Shown here: positions 15,796 to 24,847 of the stretch, one piece after another | Numbering within the stretch: the first letter of the stretch is position 1 | Layout: every line of letters begins with the position of its first letter | DNA from: Saprospiraceae bacterium | Lineage (GTDB): Bacteria; Bacteroidota; Bacteroidia; Chitinophagales; Saprospiraceae | Direction of reading: 5' to 3' | Assembly: GCA_024103005.1 (NCBI GenBank) | Contig: JAGFJA010000018.1 | Coordinates: forward strand, 1-64,000 | DNA length: 64,000 nucleotides | Made by a program: the position numbers and the translations under genes | The notes under the pieces: model-generated | The model's database searches: none | The model's input: the letters and a program-made list of their open reading frames with translations, nothing else | Told to the model about the DNA's origin: nothing

Positions 15796-16935
15796 ATGGA
15801 CTTTACACAATTAAATTTAATAAAACAGATTCGGCAAGCTTTATCTGATGCCGGATATTCCCTACCTACCGAGATACAAAGTAAGGCGATTACTCCTATT
15901 CTAGATGGAAAGGATATCCTCGGCAGCGCACAGACAGGCACCGGTAAAACAGCTGCTTTTGCTATCCCTATTCTGCAAAAATTGCAAACCAATCCTACAC
16001 AACGAAGAATTCGTGCCTTGGTCGTGACTCCAACACGAGAACTGGCTCTTCAAATTGAAGAAAACTTCAAAGCTTATGCCAAATATCTGAATACCAGATG
16101 TGTAGCTATTTTTGGAGGTGTATCACAGGTTAAGCAGGTAGAAACATTAAAAAAAGGTGTGGATGTATTGATAGCCACTCCTGGCAGGCTTTTGGACTTA
16201 TGCCAACAAGGCCTTGCGGATATTTCGAAGATAGAGATCTTAGTCTTGGATGAGGCAGATCACATGCTTGACATGGGTTTTGTTCATGATGTTAAAAAGA
16301 TCCTGACTAAAATCCCCAAGCAAAGGCAGACCTTGCTCTTCTCTGCGACGATGCCTAAGACCATACAACATCTCGCTGACAATATCCTTAATCATCCGGT
16401 CAAAATATCGGTTGCCCCGGTATCATCAGCCGCTGAATCAGTGGATCAGTCAGTGTTCTTCGTGGATAAAAAAGAAAAAACCAGGCTGTTAGTAGATTTA
16501 TTAATCAACAAATCCATGACCCGGACCTTGGTATTTACCCGAACTAAACATGGAGCCGATAAGCTGGCCAAACAATTGAGCAAGGCCGGCATCTTTGCCG
16601 CCGCCATCCATGGAAACAAATCACAAAATGCACGCCAAAGAGCTCTGGAAGAATTTAAACTTTCAAAAATCCGCGTTTTGGTTGCCACTGATATCGCTGC
16701 AAGAGGTATTGATATTGATGAATTACCCTATGTGGTGAATTATGAATTGCCCAATGTTCCGGAAACGTATGTCCACAGAATCGGACGGACAGGTAGAGCC
16801 GGAAAAGAAGGGGTGGCCATCTCCTTTTGTGATGATGATCAGAAAGATGAATTAAAAGACATTCAAAAACTTTTGGGTTTTAAAATTCCGATAAAAACAA
16901 TGGTTAATTTAGAAAAACTAATAGTTCAAAACTAA
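15796..16935 (+). CDS. DEAD-box ATP-dependent RNA helicase, RhlE type
   Basis: The 379-residue product has the complete helicase core: Q motif (LPTEIQSKAI), motif I AQTGTGKT (45-52), Ia PTRELALQI, TPGRLLDL, II DEAD, III SAT, VATDIAARGIDI and VI HRIGRTGRAG. It ends soon after the core with no basic C-terminal tail. It unwinds short RNA duplexes, probably in ribosome assembly or mRNA decay at low temperature. I start at ATG 15796 (MDFTQLNLI), where family similarity begins; the open frame extends to 15559 but that part looks non-coding and contains the putative promoter. A cold-shock protein gene follows downstream. Confidence 0.92.
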   Translation: MDFTQLNLIKQIRQALSDAGYSLPTEIQSKAITPILDGKDILGSAQTGTGKTAAFAIPILQKLQTNPTQRRIRALVVTPTRELALQIEENFKAYAKYLNTRCVAIFGGVSQVKQVETLKKGVDVLIATPGRLLDLCQQGLADISKIEILVLDEADHMLDMGFVHDVKKILTKIPKQRQTLLFSATMPKTIQHLADNILNHPVKISVAPVSSAAESVDQSVFFVDKKEKTRLLVDLLINKSMTRTLVFTRTKHGADKLAKQLSKAGIFAAAIHGNKSQNARQRALEEFKLSKIRVLVATDIAARGIDIDELPYVVNYELPNVPETYVHRIGRTGRAGKEGVAISFCDDDQKDELKDIQKLLGFKIPIKTMVNLEKLIVQN

Positions 16936-17312
16936 GTCCTGTATCCATGGAAGAGACCGACACATGAATCATAATATTAACCGATGATTAATTGAACTGT
17001 CTTGTCCTAAATTAGGTTTACACTAATACGTGTAATAAATAGACAAAAAAATAAAATCACATTCCTAAATTCAAAAATAATACAATCAATCCTAATGTAA
17101 TGCACATAACATACTATACCTACTCATTCAAACATTCAAGCTAACCCCCATTTTGGATAGCATGATTGATAGAAGACGGATTGGGCTAAAAGAGAAGATG
17201 TGCTTCATTGGTTCACAACTGTACGACTGGATTTAAAAAACCTTGAAAAAAAAGGAAGAATGAATCTAAGCCATTAAAAAATGTATATTCAATAAATATT
17301 AAATAAATTATT
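16936..17312. promoter_or_regulatory. Leader region upstream of the cold-shock gene
   Basis: About 375 bp without a gene. Cold-shock genes usually have a long structured leader, and the A-rich end (AATAAATATTAAATAAATTATTATG) fits the A-rich start region of Bacteroidota genes. I see no clear TAnnTTTG box and no strong hairpin. Confidence 0.35.
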
Positions 17313-17504
17313 ATGCAAGAAGGTAAAGTAAAATTTTACAACGAGTCAAAGGGTTTTGGTTTTATCAAACCAAACGACGGTTCAGCTGACATTTTCTTTC
17401 ATGTCTCCGGGATTAAGGATGAGATTAAAGAAAATGATGTAGTCGTATATGATGTAGAGCAGGGCAAAAAGGGATTAATCGCCGTCAATATAAAGTTGGC
17501 TTAA
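17313..17504 (+). CDS. Cold-shock protein (CspA family)
   Basis: The 63-residue product is a single cold-shock domain: GKVKFYNESKGFGFIKP with RNP1 (KGFGFI), then DIFFHVSGI with RNP2 (DIFFHVS), and a short C-terminal strand (GLIAVNIKL). It binds single-stranded RNA and DNA and acts as an RNA chaperone. Length and spacing are normal for the family. It follows the RhlE-type helicase gene by about 375 bp, a sensible cold-response pair though probably with its own promoter. Confidence 0.93.
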   Translation: MQEGKVKFYNESKGFGFIKPNDGSADIFFHVSGIKDEIKENDVVVYDVEQGKKGLIAVNIKLA

Positions 17505-17529
17505 GATAAATAGACCCGGCATTTTTATC

Positions 17530-17900
17530 GAGTAGTATTTCATATACTGTTTAATTTGATAAGTTATTCCGGAAATACTTTTTTGTTCAGCTTTAAGTTT
17601 TTATACTATAATGATGGACAAAGAAGCGTGACTAAAATACACGGGTGAAAACGCATCTTCAAACACCTTTCCTTTTATTTTATGAGCCAATTTAAACAGT
17701 GGATGTCTATGATTTAGCATATCTTCAAAGGATGTGAATAAACTCGTCAACCTTTCGTTTTTCTTATCCGGTTTCTTAGATAGATGCAAGGCGGATGTCC
17801 TAGAGTTAATAATAATTGCATTATTTTAACCACCGAAGTCATTATATTAAACTGTATATCAACAAGTTACGATATTTTTTAGAGTTAACTGAATAAACTA
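17530..17900 (-). mobile_element. Internally deleted IS5-type element, copy 2
   Basis: Second copy of the segment at 12155-12535, same orientation. On the minus strand 17789-17601 encodes the same truncated transposase start (LTSLFTSFEDMLNHRHPLFKLAHKIKGKVFEDAF) ending in the same non-transposase tail. The shared region runs from about GAGTATTTCATATAC to the AACAAGTTACGATATTT stretch. Together the two copies bracket the kinase, regulator, helicase and cold-shock genes. Confidence 0.65.
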
Positions 17901-17904
17901 AAAA

Positions 17905-17936
17905 ATGCCCTGTAAGGCAGTCACCTTACAGGGCAT
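17905..17936 (-). terminator. Strong terminator of the tricorn protease gene
   Basis: Perfect 13-bp stem ATGCCCTGTAAGG / CCTTACAGGGCAT with a six-base loop. On the minus strand the stem is followed by TTTTTT, so it ends transcription coming from the tricorn protease gene, whose stop codon is 60 bp away. Confidence 0.85.
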
Positions 17937-17997
17937 TATATGATTCTAATATCTGTAATTTAGTATTGAATCTTATAATATTTGCTGTAGATATATC

Positions 17998-20900
17998 TTA
18001 CCTTTTTTCTGCCGGCGGTCGCTGCGGAACGTGGAATTCATTGGTTTTTAGCAATTTTTGTGCTTCTTCCACGGCACGGATCAGTTGCACATCTCTACCG
18101 GCATACATCGCTCCCAGGTCTTCCTGAACTACGATGTCGGGATCGACACCATGACCTTCCTTAAACCAGGTTCCGTCGAGGTTATACATCCTGAAAGTCG
18201 GAACGGTTACATTGCCTCCGTCGATGAGCTGCGGTACACCACTTATTCCGATAAGTCCGCCCCAGGTACGTGTTCCGATTATTGGTCCGAGGTTTCTCTT
18301 TCTGAAATAATCCGGAAAGGCATCACCCCCTGAGCCTGACCAACCATTGATTAGCATAACTTTTGGTCCGAACTGTCCTGCAGGAGGCCATTTCCAGGGA
18401 TGACCATCTCTGGTAGCCCAATATACCAAAGGCTTTCTATCCAGCATTTCGATAAATCTGTCCGGTATCTGACCCCCATTATTAAACCGTTCGTCTATTA
18501 TCAGTGCTTTCTTATCTGTCTGTGCATTGAACATGCGCATCAGCTCACGCTGACCATCCAGTCCGGTACTTGGAACATAGATGTAACCCACCTCACCGTT
18601 GGTACTTTCATCTACATATTTGCGCATATTTTCTATCCATTCCAGATTACGTAAGCGGTATTCATCATCCATGGCTGTAACCACTTCTTTTTTGGCACCT
18701 GCCATATCCGGTTTACTGTTATATGTCAGCTCTATAGTCTTTCCGGCGAGTCCGGCGAAGGCAGCGAATGGCTCTTGTTGGGTCGTAATAGGTATTCCAT
18801 TAACTGCGAGGATGTAATCTCCTTCCTTGATTTTCACGCCTGGCAAGTCAAGCGGAGATCGCACTTCACTATCCCAATCTGCACCTCGGACGATGTGACC
18901 TACCTTATAATACCTGCCATCAGGCTGCCAGTTGATGCCTAAATAACCGGTATTTTGGGATTTTGAACGTTCCATATCACCTCCACTGACATAGGTATGA
19001 GAAGCATTTAATTCGCCGATGATGTCACCGATGATGTCATTTACATCCTGGCGGGTATTGGCGTTTTCGAGGATTTTCAGGTATTTGGTTTTGACGGCAT
19101 CCCAATCAATACCGTGCATATTTTTATCATAAAAATAGTCTCGCTGAAGTCGCCACACTTCGACTACCATTTGGTGCCATTCTTTTTTCGGATCTATGGT
19201 TGCCATCATCTCACCGGTGCGAAGAGGATTTTCGGGCTTGGCATTTTCTTTGGGATCAATGATGTAATATTTCCCATCTTTTTGAAGCAGCATCTTATTC
19301 CGATCGGCAGAAAGGATAAATCCTGATGCGTTTTCGATTACGGTTTTTTCTTTCCGGTCTTCAATGTCAAAAAACTTAATGGCCGCATCCCCGACTGCTC
19401 CGGTATTGGGCATTCTCATGTAGAAAATTTTACCCTTAGCCATTTGAACACCATTGATGTTGCCGGGCTCTATCGGTAAGATTTCCATACGTTTTTCCAT
19501 CCCGTCAAAATCTATCCTGATATCTTTTGATTTCTTATCAGTTTCAGAAAGGTCTTTTTCACTGCTTTTTTTGACCTTCTTTCCGGAGGACTTTTTATCC
19601 TTACTGGTATTTACAGGGGCAGCATCCTTTTTGAACGTAACGGTATCATTTTTTACTTCAAGTAAAGCACTGCTATCTTTTTGCAGGGTGATGACTCCTA
19701 CCTGTGTAGAGTTGTTATACACAAAGGTGTTGTCAAGGTCGCTATAGGAAGGAGAAAATGCCTGATTGGTCGTAAAGGTAAGGAATCTGCCATCGGGGTC
19801 AAACGAGGGATTGTTGCAGGAATAAAACCCATCGGTAACCTGGTGAGCAGTCTTGTTTGTGTAATCAAAGATAAAGATAGCCTGATGTGAGTTGGGAAGA
19901 TCCTTTGAGTAGGTATAGTATCTGCTGTCTGCCGACCACTCGCCGACAAAGCTTCTGAATGTACCTTCCGTCGTAGATGCCCAGATGTGATCAACATCCG
20001 TGGTCTGACGACTGTCTTTGTCAAATATCCTGATTTGTCCGGTCTGGTCAATAAACCCGAGCTTTTTACTGTCGGGAGACCATGTGAGGGCATATCTGAA
20101 TCCCGGTCCGTAGTTGGTAAGGGTTGTTTCCTTCCCATTTTGAGTAAGATCTTTAATACAGAGCTGGTACTCACCACTTCTGTCTGACCAATATGCTATC
20201 AGCTTACCGTCCGGAGACCAGGAAGGTGACCTTTCTGCTATTCCCGAAGTGTTGGTAAGGTTTTCGACAAAGCCGTCTTTGGCCGGCAAAGAAAACAAGT
20301 CTCCACGGGCGTTGACTACTGCACGCTGACCATCCGGACTGATATTAATGTCCATAATATAGTCGGCTACACTTTCGGTTTTGGGCTTCAGATTGCTTTG
20401 GTCAGAAATTATGTCAAACGGTATAATCTGATCTTTGCCACTACTGATGGTGAACAAATGGAGTTCCGAACCCAATAAATATACTATCTGGCCATTGCCC
20501 AAAGCAGGTGTTTTGATATCTAAATTTTTGTGATGGGTCAATTGTATAAATTGTTTGGTTGTCGGGTCATATCGCCAGATATTCATTCTTTCTTCTGGAC
20601 CATTGTCTGTAATAAAGTATAAATAATTACCATTCCACATCGGAAACTCCTCACTGCCACCTTCCAGGGGTGTTATTCGATGGGATGTATTTTCTTGAAG
20701 ATCATATATGTGAATATTACCCTTCATACCGCCTTTATATCGTTTCCATGTCCGACTTGCTTGTGACAGAATATTGACCGCCAAATATCGCCCATCAGGA
20801 CTGAATGAGCCGTTTTCCGCATAGGCAAAAGGCATTTTTTCTGCAACACCGCCGGTATCACTTACCTGATAAAACTGATTAAAACGCATCTTTCCGCTTT

Positions 20901-21282
20901 CTCTGGCAGAGGCAAAAACTATTTTTTCCCCGTCATTGGTCCAGTCGATTACCTTGTCGGAATATCCATGAGAAGTCAATCTCCGGGGTATCCCCCCGTT
21001 GACGGGCATCACATATACGTCATAATTGCCGTCATAATTGGCGGTAAATGCAATCTTACTGCCATCCGGAGAGAATCTGGCATAGGACTCCACACCGGGA
21101 AGTGATGTGAGGCGGGTGGCCAATCCCCCTGCTTTTGGTATAGTCCACAAATCATTGGCATAGGTAAATAGTATCTGCTTATCGGATACATCAGGGTAGC
21201 GCATCAGGGCAGCACTAACTTGAGCATCCGACTGATTCAGAAAAAACATGCAAAAGATAAAAAGTAAAATAAAAATTCGCAT
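17998..21282 (-). CDS. Tricorn-type protease (beta-propeller, PDZ, S41 peptidase)
   Basis: The 1094-residue product has a signal peptide (about 1-20), a long beta-propeller region with repeated FSPDGSKIAF / WSPDGKLIAYW motifs, a tricorn C1-like domain, a PDZ domain (about 775-860) and an S41 peptidase domain. The catalytic residues expected from tricorn can be placed: Ser761-His762 in NASHTYVSGGD, nucleophile Ser984 in GWSGSGGD, and Glu in EGHGVDPDI. It degrades peptides, here in the periplasm or outside the cell because of the signal peptide. The gene is monocistronic and ends in a strong hairpin. Length is normal for Bacteroidota homologues. Confidence 0.92.
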   Translation of the reverse strand: MRIFILLFIFCMFFLNQSDAQVSAALMRYPDVSDKQILFTYANDLWTIPKAGGLATRLTSLPGVESYARFSPDGSKIAFTANYDGNYDVYVMPVNGGIPRRLTSHGYSDKVIDWTNDGEKIVFASARESGKMRFNQFYQVSDTGGVAEKMPFAYAENGSFSPDGRYLAVNILSQASRTWKRYKGGMKGNIHIYDLQENTSHRITPLEGGSEEFPMWNGNYLYFITDNGPEERMNIWRYDPTTKQFIQLTHHKNLDIKTPALGNGQIVYLLGSELHLFTISSGKDQIIPFDIISDQSNLKPKTESVADYIMDINISPDGQRAVVNARGDLFSLPAKDGFVENLTNTSGIAERSPSWSPDGKLIAYWSDRSGEYQLCIKDLTQNGKETTLTNYGPGFRYALTWSPDSKKLGFIDQTGQIRIFDKDSRQTTDVDHIWASTTEGTFRSFVGEWSADSRYYTYSKDLPNSHQAIFIFDYTNKTAHQVTDGFYSCNNPSFDPDGRFLTFTTNQAFSPSYSDLDNTFVYNNSTQVGVITLQKDSSALLEVKNDTVTFKKDAAPVNTSKDKKSSGKKVKKSSEKDLSETDKKSKDIRIDFDGMEKRMEILPIEPGNINGVQMAKGKIFYMRMPNTGAVGDAAIKFFDIEDRKEKTVIENASGFILSADRNKMLLQKDGKYYIIDPKENAKPENPLRTGEMMATIDPKKEWHQMVVEVWRLQRDYFYDKNMHGIDWDAVKTKYLKILENANTRQDVNDIIGDIIGELNASHTYVSGGDMERSKSQNTGYLGINWQPDGRYYKVGHIVRGADWDSEVRSPLDLPGVKIKEGDYILAVNGIPITTQQEPFAAFAGLAGKTIELTYNSKPDMAGAKKEVVTAMDDEYRLRNLEWIENMRKYVDESTNGEVGYIYVPSTGLDGQRELMRMFNAQTDKKALIIDERFNNGGQIPDRFIEMLDRKPLVYWATRDGHPWKWPPAGQFGPKVMLINGWSGSGGDAFPDYFRKRNLGPIIGTRTWGGLIGISGVPQLIDGGNVTVPTFRMYNLDGTWFKEGHGVDPDIVVQEDLGAMYAGRDVQLIRAVEEAQKLLKTNEFHVPQRPPAEKR

Positions 21283-21598
21283 ATTAGTATGTATTTAATA
21301 ATTAAATTAAATGCTTGATTTGACTTCAAAAAATATAATGGGAAAATAATGTTCAGTATAATGTAAATTAAACCTAAATCAGGCAGATTAGGGATTAATT
21401 GACATAATCATTCCTGTAATCCGAAAATTATTTCAAATCTTCGTTTAACTTTTGAGCATAAATGGTCTATATCCATGGTGAATATAGTGAATTGTGCGTT
21501 CAGGCAAGTCATTTTTAGACAAAAATCTGTTTTCTGCAGACTAAACTAATCTTTCCGAACCTTAATTTTTATACAGAGAGCTATGACCCGGATACCGA
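21283..21598. other. Intergenic region between AraC-type regulator and tricorn gene
   Basis: A 316 bp stretch that should contain the promoter of the minus-strand tricorn gene. No clear -7 box, hairpin or repeat was recognised. Confidence 0.35.
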
Positions 21599-22162
21599 TT
21601 ATACTTTATCCAAAGGCTTTCGCTTTGCTGACCCAATTTTTTTGAAATGGCTGGGTGTAAGTCCGGTTACTTTTTTAAATTGATTGCTTAAATAAGCTAC
21701 ACTTGAATAGTTGAGCTTGTATGCGATTTCATTGAGTGTTAATTCGTCATATACGAGCAATTCTTTTACTTTTTCAATTTTCTGGGCAATGAAATACTTT
21801 TCAATGGTTGTTCCTTCTACTTCAGAAAACAAATTTGACAATGAGTTGTAGTCGTGATTCAACCTTTCCTTTAACAGGTCGGAAAGGTTATACCGTTGGT
21901 CGCTGTCGGTTTGCTGGACCTGTTGAAGAATAATATTTTTGATTTGTTCAATAATCCTGCCTTTTTTGTCACCGATGATTTCAAAGCCCAGGGAGTTTAG
22001 TTTGGCAGTCAGTTGTTCCATTTGATTTTCTGTAGGTTTTTTACCAAGAGTAACCTCTCCAAGTCTTACCTCTTCGACCAAAAATCCAAGTTGTTTCAAT
22101 TCCTGCCGGACCACTAAGATACAGCGGTCACACACCATATTTTTAATCAAAATTCGCTCCAT
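21599..22162 (-). CDS. AraC-family regulator with N-terminal HMA-like metal-binding domain
   Basis: The 187-residue product joins an HMA-like ferredoxin-fold domain (1-75) with the metal-binding pair Cys11-x-x-Cys14 (NMVCDRCILVV) to an AraC helix-turn-helix domain (about 95-187; LTLNEIAYKLNYSSVAYLSNQFKKVTGLTPSHFKK). It is much shorter than classic AraC proteins and lacks a sugar-binding cupin. The arrangement suggests a metal-sensing transcription factor, perhaps for copper, as seen in related Bacteroidota proteins beside metal efflux genes. No efflux gene is adjacent here, so the target is open. Confidence 0.85.
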   Translation of the reverse strand: MERILIKNMVCDRCILVVRQELKQLGFLVEEVRLGEVTLGKKPTENQMEQLTAKLNSLGFEIIGDKKGRIIEQIKNIILQQVQQTDSDQRYNLSDLLKERLNHDYNSLSNLFSEVEGTTIEKYFIAQKIEKVKELLVYDELTLNEIAYKLNYSSVAYLSNQFKKVTGLTPSHFKKIGSAKRKPLDKV

Positions 22163-22304
22163 AAGTTTGTACGCAGTCTTCTTTCACTGCAATATTTATT
22201 GAACTCCCGGGATAAGAGAAAGGTTTAGCATTCAAAAAAGTTGGGTTATAATGATTGAGATTATTATTGAAATTCAATGCAGAAAAAGGATAAATATTTG
22301 GCGC

Positions 22305-23219
22305 TTATTTTTCTGTCAGACTTCTGAATGCCTCATGGATTTCCTTTGAATTAAACCTAAACCCGGCCTTTTTTAGCTTCTCGTTTGATACATTTTGACT
22401 TTCAAGCGCCAGAGCAGACATTTCTCCGAGCATAAATTTCACTGCAAAATCAGGTACACTGCGTATCAAACCCTTCTTGCCGCTCGTCTTTAGAAATGCC
22501 TTAGCGAAGTCTCTGCTATTGACCGGATTATCGGATACGGCATTATATATGCCTTCCATTGTTTTATTTTCAATGGCAAACCGGAAAATTCTACAAAGAT
22601 CTGTCACTGTAATCCACGACATCATAGGATGACCACTGCCAAAATAAGGCACCATGCGCATGGACAACAATGGACGATACTGTTCGAGAAGCCCGCCTTG
22701 CGACGCCAACACAAGCCCTATCCGAAAAATAACCTTCCGTGTCGATGCCGAAAGACACGAATGAGCCTCTTCCCATTGCTTACAACATTGCATCAGAAAG
22801 GTCTTTGGATCCGGCTTGTCCGTTTCCTTGCAAAGTGCCGAATCCCGGCGATTTCCGTAAATGCCAATAGCTGAGGTGCCAATATAGGTATTACATTCCA
22901 GTTGTTTTGAGTCAAACAACTCCCCTAAAAATTCAGTCGGCTGAATTCTACTGGTAATGAGAAGATTTTTGCGCGATTTAGTCCACTTTTTATGAGCTAT
23001 ATTCTCTCCGCACAGATTGATGACAGCCTCAAAGTACCGATGCTGTCCGGGGTGGTATTCCTTTTGGGCAGGATTCCAGTATATAAAGTCCGGACGCTGA
23101 CACAGTTGTTTATTTCTTGAAAGAATATAAACTTCATATCCGGATTTTTTTAAAAAAATATACAGGTTTTTACCGATAAATCCACTACCTCCGGCGATTA
23201 ATACTTTTTTGTTCTCCAT
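22305..23219 (-). CDS. TIGR01777 family NAD(P)-dependent epimerase-like protein
   Basis: The 304-residue product is an extended short-chain dehydrogenase: GGSGFIGKNLYIFLKKSGY is the dinucleotide-binding loop, YIGTSAIGIYGNR holds the Ser/Tyr region, and the C-terminal part (about 250-300) is the DUF1731 domain. Relatives include E. coli YfcH and plant GC1; the substrate is unknown, with roles proposed near cell division. It is divergent from the next gene with only 75 bp between them. Confidence 0.85.
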   Translation of the reverse strand: MENKKVLIAGGSGFIGKNLYIFLKKSGYEVYILSRNKQLCQRPDFIYWNPAQKEYHPGQHRYFEAVINLCGENIAHKKWTKSRKNLLITSRIQPTEFLGELFDSKQLECNTYIGTSAIGIYGNRRDSALCKETDKPDPKTFLMQCCKQWEEAHSCLSASTRKVIFRIGLVLASQGGLLEQYRPLLSMRMVPYFGSGHPMMSWITVTDLCRIFRFAIENKTMEGIYNAVSDNPVNSRDFAKAFLKTSGKKGLIRSVPDFAVKFMLGEMSALALESQNVSNEKLKKAGFRFNSKEIHEAFRSLTEK

Positions 23220-23294
23220 ATATTAAAATCCGAAAATACTAATATTTATGAAAATTATGTACCTTGGTCATACCATTTAAATTCAACAGATAAA

Positions 23295-23870
23295 ATGATA
23301 GACCTCAATATTGATAATTTACGTAATAAGGTACATAATTACAATTCGGTTTTTGAAAATACCATCAAATACAGGGAAGTATGGAAGGATAGCCTGAAAG
23401 AGCAGATAATCCGGGATGTACGCGAACTATCAGAGGAAGTCAAGCTCAAACTTGAAATTGAAACAACCGATACTTTTCACAACCTGGAGACCATCATTTG
23501 TTCTCTTGGCAATGTCAAATCAGGAATATATGAAATGGTTGAGCCGGATATAGAAAAACATCTGATACGATTTAATGGTAGTCTGGTGTACCAACAGCTC
23601 TATAATGGCAAAGTCCTGGTAATGATCAACTATCCCATCATCGAAAGTTATATGGAGCCGAGACCGCCCAAAACCATTGCCATTTACAGACCCGAAGAAA
23701 TCAAGACTCCATTTATACTGCGACATCTGGAGACTTTGGTTTCTGAAATTACGGCATGGGAAGATTATGACGACGATGAAACCGTCCTGCCGTCCAGAAT
23801 AGGATTTAATCACACACCTAACATGGACTTGTCACAAACTGCAACCCATGAAAATCAGGAGGATAAATAA
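23295..23870 (+). CDS. Conserved protein of unknown function
   Basis: The 191-residue product has no signal peptide or membrane segment. The first half is charged and helical (YREVWKDSLKEQIIRDVRELSEEV), the second half appears to be mixed alpha/beta (GKVLVMINYPIIESYMEPRPPKTIAIYRPEEI), with an acidic C-terminus. I do not recognise the family. The clear ATG, length and lack of any competing frame support it as a real gene. It is divergent from the epimerase-like gene and convergent with a lipoprotein gene. Confidence 0.7.
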   Translation: MIDLNIDNLRNKVHNYNSVFENTIKYREVWKDSLKEQIIRDVRELSEEVKLKLEIETTDTFHNLETIICSLGNVKSGIYEMVEPDIEKHLIRFNGSLVYQQLYNGKVLVMINYPIIESYMEPRPPKTIAIYRPEEIKTPFILRHLETLVSEITAWEDYDDDETVLPSRIGFNHTPNMDLSQTATHENQEDK

Positions 23871-23910
23871 ATTTATTATATTAGAGATTACAGCTGATCT
23901 ATAAAGAAAC

Positions 23911-24708
23911 TTAAATTTTTATTACAGAGACTTGCTTCCTTCCAAAGTTGTAGTTAAAACCGAAACTAAAACAGAAATTAGGCTCTGTATTAAAATCATC
24001 TATCCCGGGATAATCAAATATTATTGATTGATCCAACGACCACATTAGACTATATTTAAATTTTCCATTACCAAACCTGATACCAAAGAATGGTTGCAGA
24101 TAAGAAAACCTGTTATCAGAAATGAATTCATTAAAAAATGAGTTATTGTTGGGCAATGGAGTCTGGATATCTGTAAAATTGATGTGGTAGTTTATGCCAC
24201 CTAAAAAGCTGACATTCGTGGACATCTTGCCTACGCCAATAAATCCGCTCAGGGCATGAGATGAAAAATCATATATGTCTGTGTTATTTGATGTGCTTAT
24301 GTATTCAAAATGTTGCCACCCCTTTGTAAAGGAAATAGCTGACTCAAAATAGCCTCTGCCATTTGGGCCGAAATGATTGTAAAAACCCAGAGTAACATTA
24401 CCATTGACTCCTTTTACACCTTCATCAGCACGTTCAGAGGAGTAAAATATAATGTCCCTTGCTTTATAGGAAAAGGCGTCTAATCCTCCACCGATATACA
24501 TATTGTCCTGAATTGAATAATTGGCTTGAAGGCCTGCTCCGGCTGCTTTCATATCTGCGTTGGCGTGAATAACAACATTTCCTTCACCGGAGTTATTAAA
24601 GTAACCGGGAATAATCGGACCCAATCGGGTAGTTGTCGTACAGCTTTGAAATAAAAGAAATAGAAATAGAAAGATTATGGATAGGAGAGGGTAATCAATC
24701 TGTTTCAT
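23911..24708 (-). CDS. Outer-membrane-type lipoprotein of unknown function
   Basis: The 265-residue product starts with a very hydrophobic lipoprotein signal ending in FQSC (Cys23). The rest has alternating polar/hydrophobic strands rich in Gly and aromatic residues (NMYIGGGLDAFSYK, GNVTLGFYNHFGPNGRGYFE, FGFNYNFGRKQ), the pattern of a small beta-barrel. It may be a lipid-anchored outer membrane protein. No specific family is recognised. It lies downstream of the M43 protease gene region in a run of minus-strand secreted proteins, with its own 140 bp upstream gap. Confidence 0.7.
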   Translation of the reverse strand: MKQIDYPLLSIIFLFLFLLFQSCTTTTRLGPIIPGYFNNSGEGNVVIHANADMKAAGAGLQANYSIQDNMYIGGGLDAFSYKARDIIFYSSERADEGVKGVNGNVTLGFYNHFGPNGRGYFESAISFTKGWQHFEYISTSNNTDIYDFSSHALSGFIGVGKMSTNVSFLGGINYHINFTDIQTPLPNNNSFFNEFISDNRFSYLQPFFGIRFGNGKFKYSLMWSLDQSIIFDYPGIDDFNTEPNFCFSFGFNYNFGRKQVSVIKI

Positions 24709-24847
24709 GACTTTGATTTTTGTGATATTTAATTACAAATATATCATTTTAATTGTATATAATCCGTATTTATAACAACTGACACAGGTTATAAAATGCA
24801 AGCAATAGTGGTTAAAGAGGAAAATAGAAAAAATTGAGAAGTTTTGA

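Noticed and set aside
19698..20177. 159-codon open frame on the minus strand inside the tricorn gene
   Set aside because: It is a shifted-frame shadow of the beta-propeller repeats of the tricorn protease and resembles no known protein.
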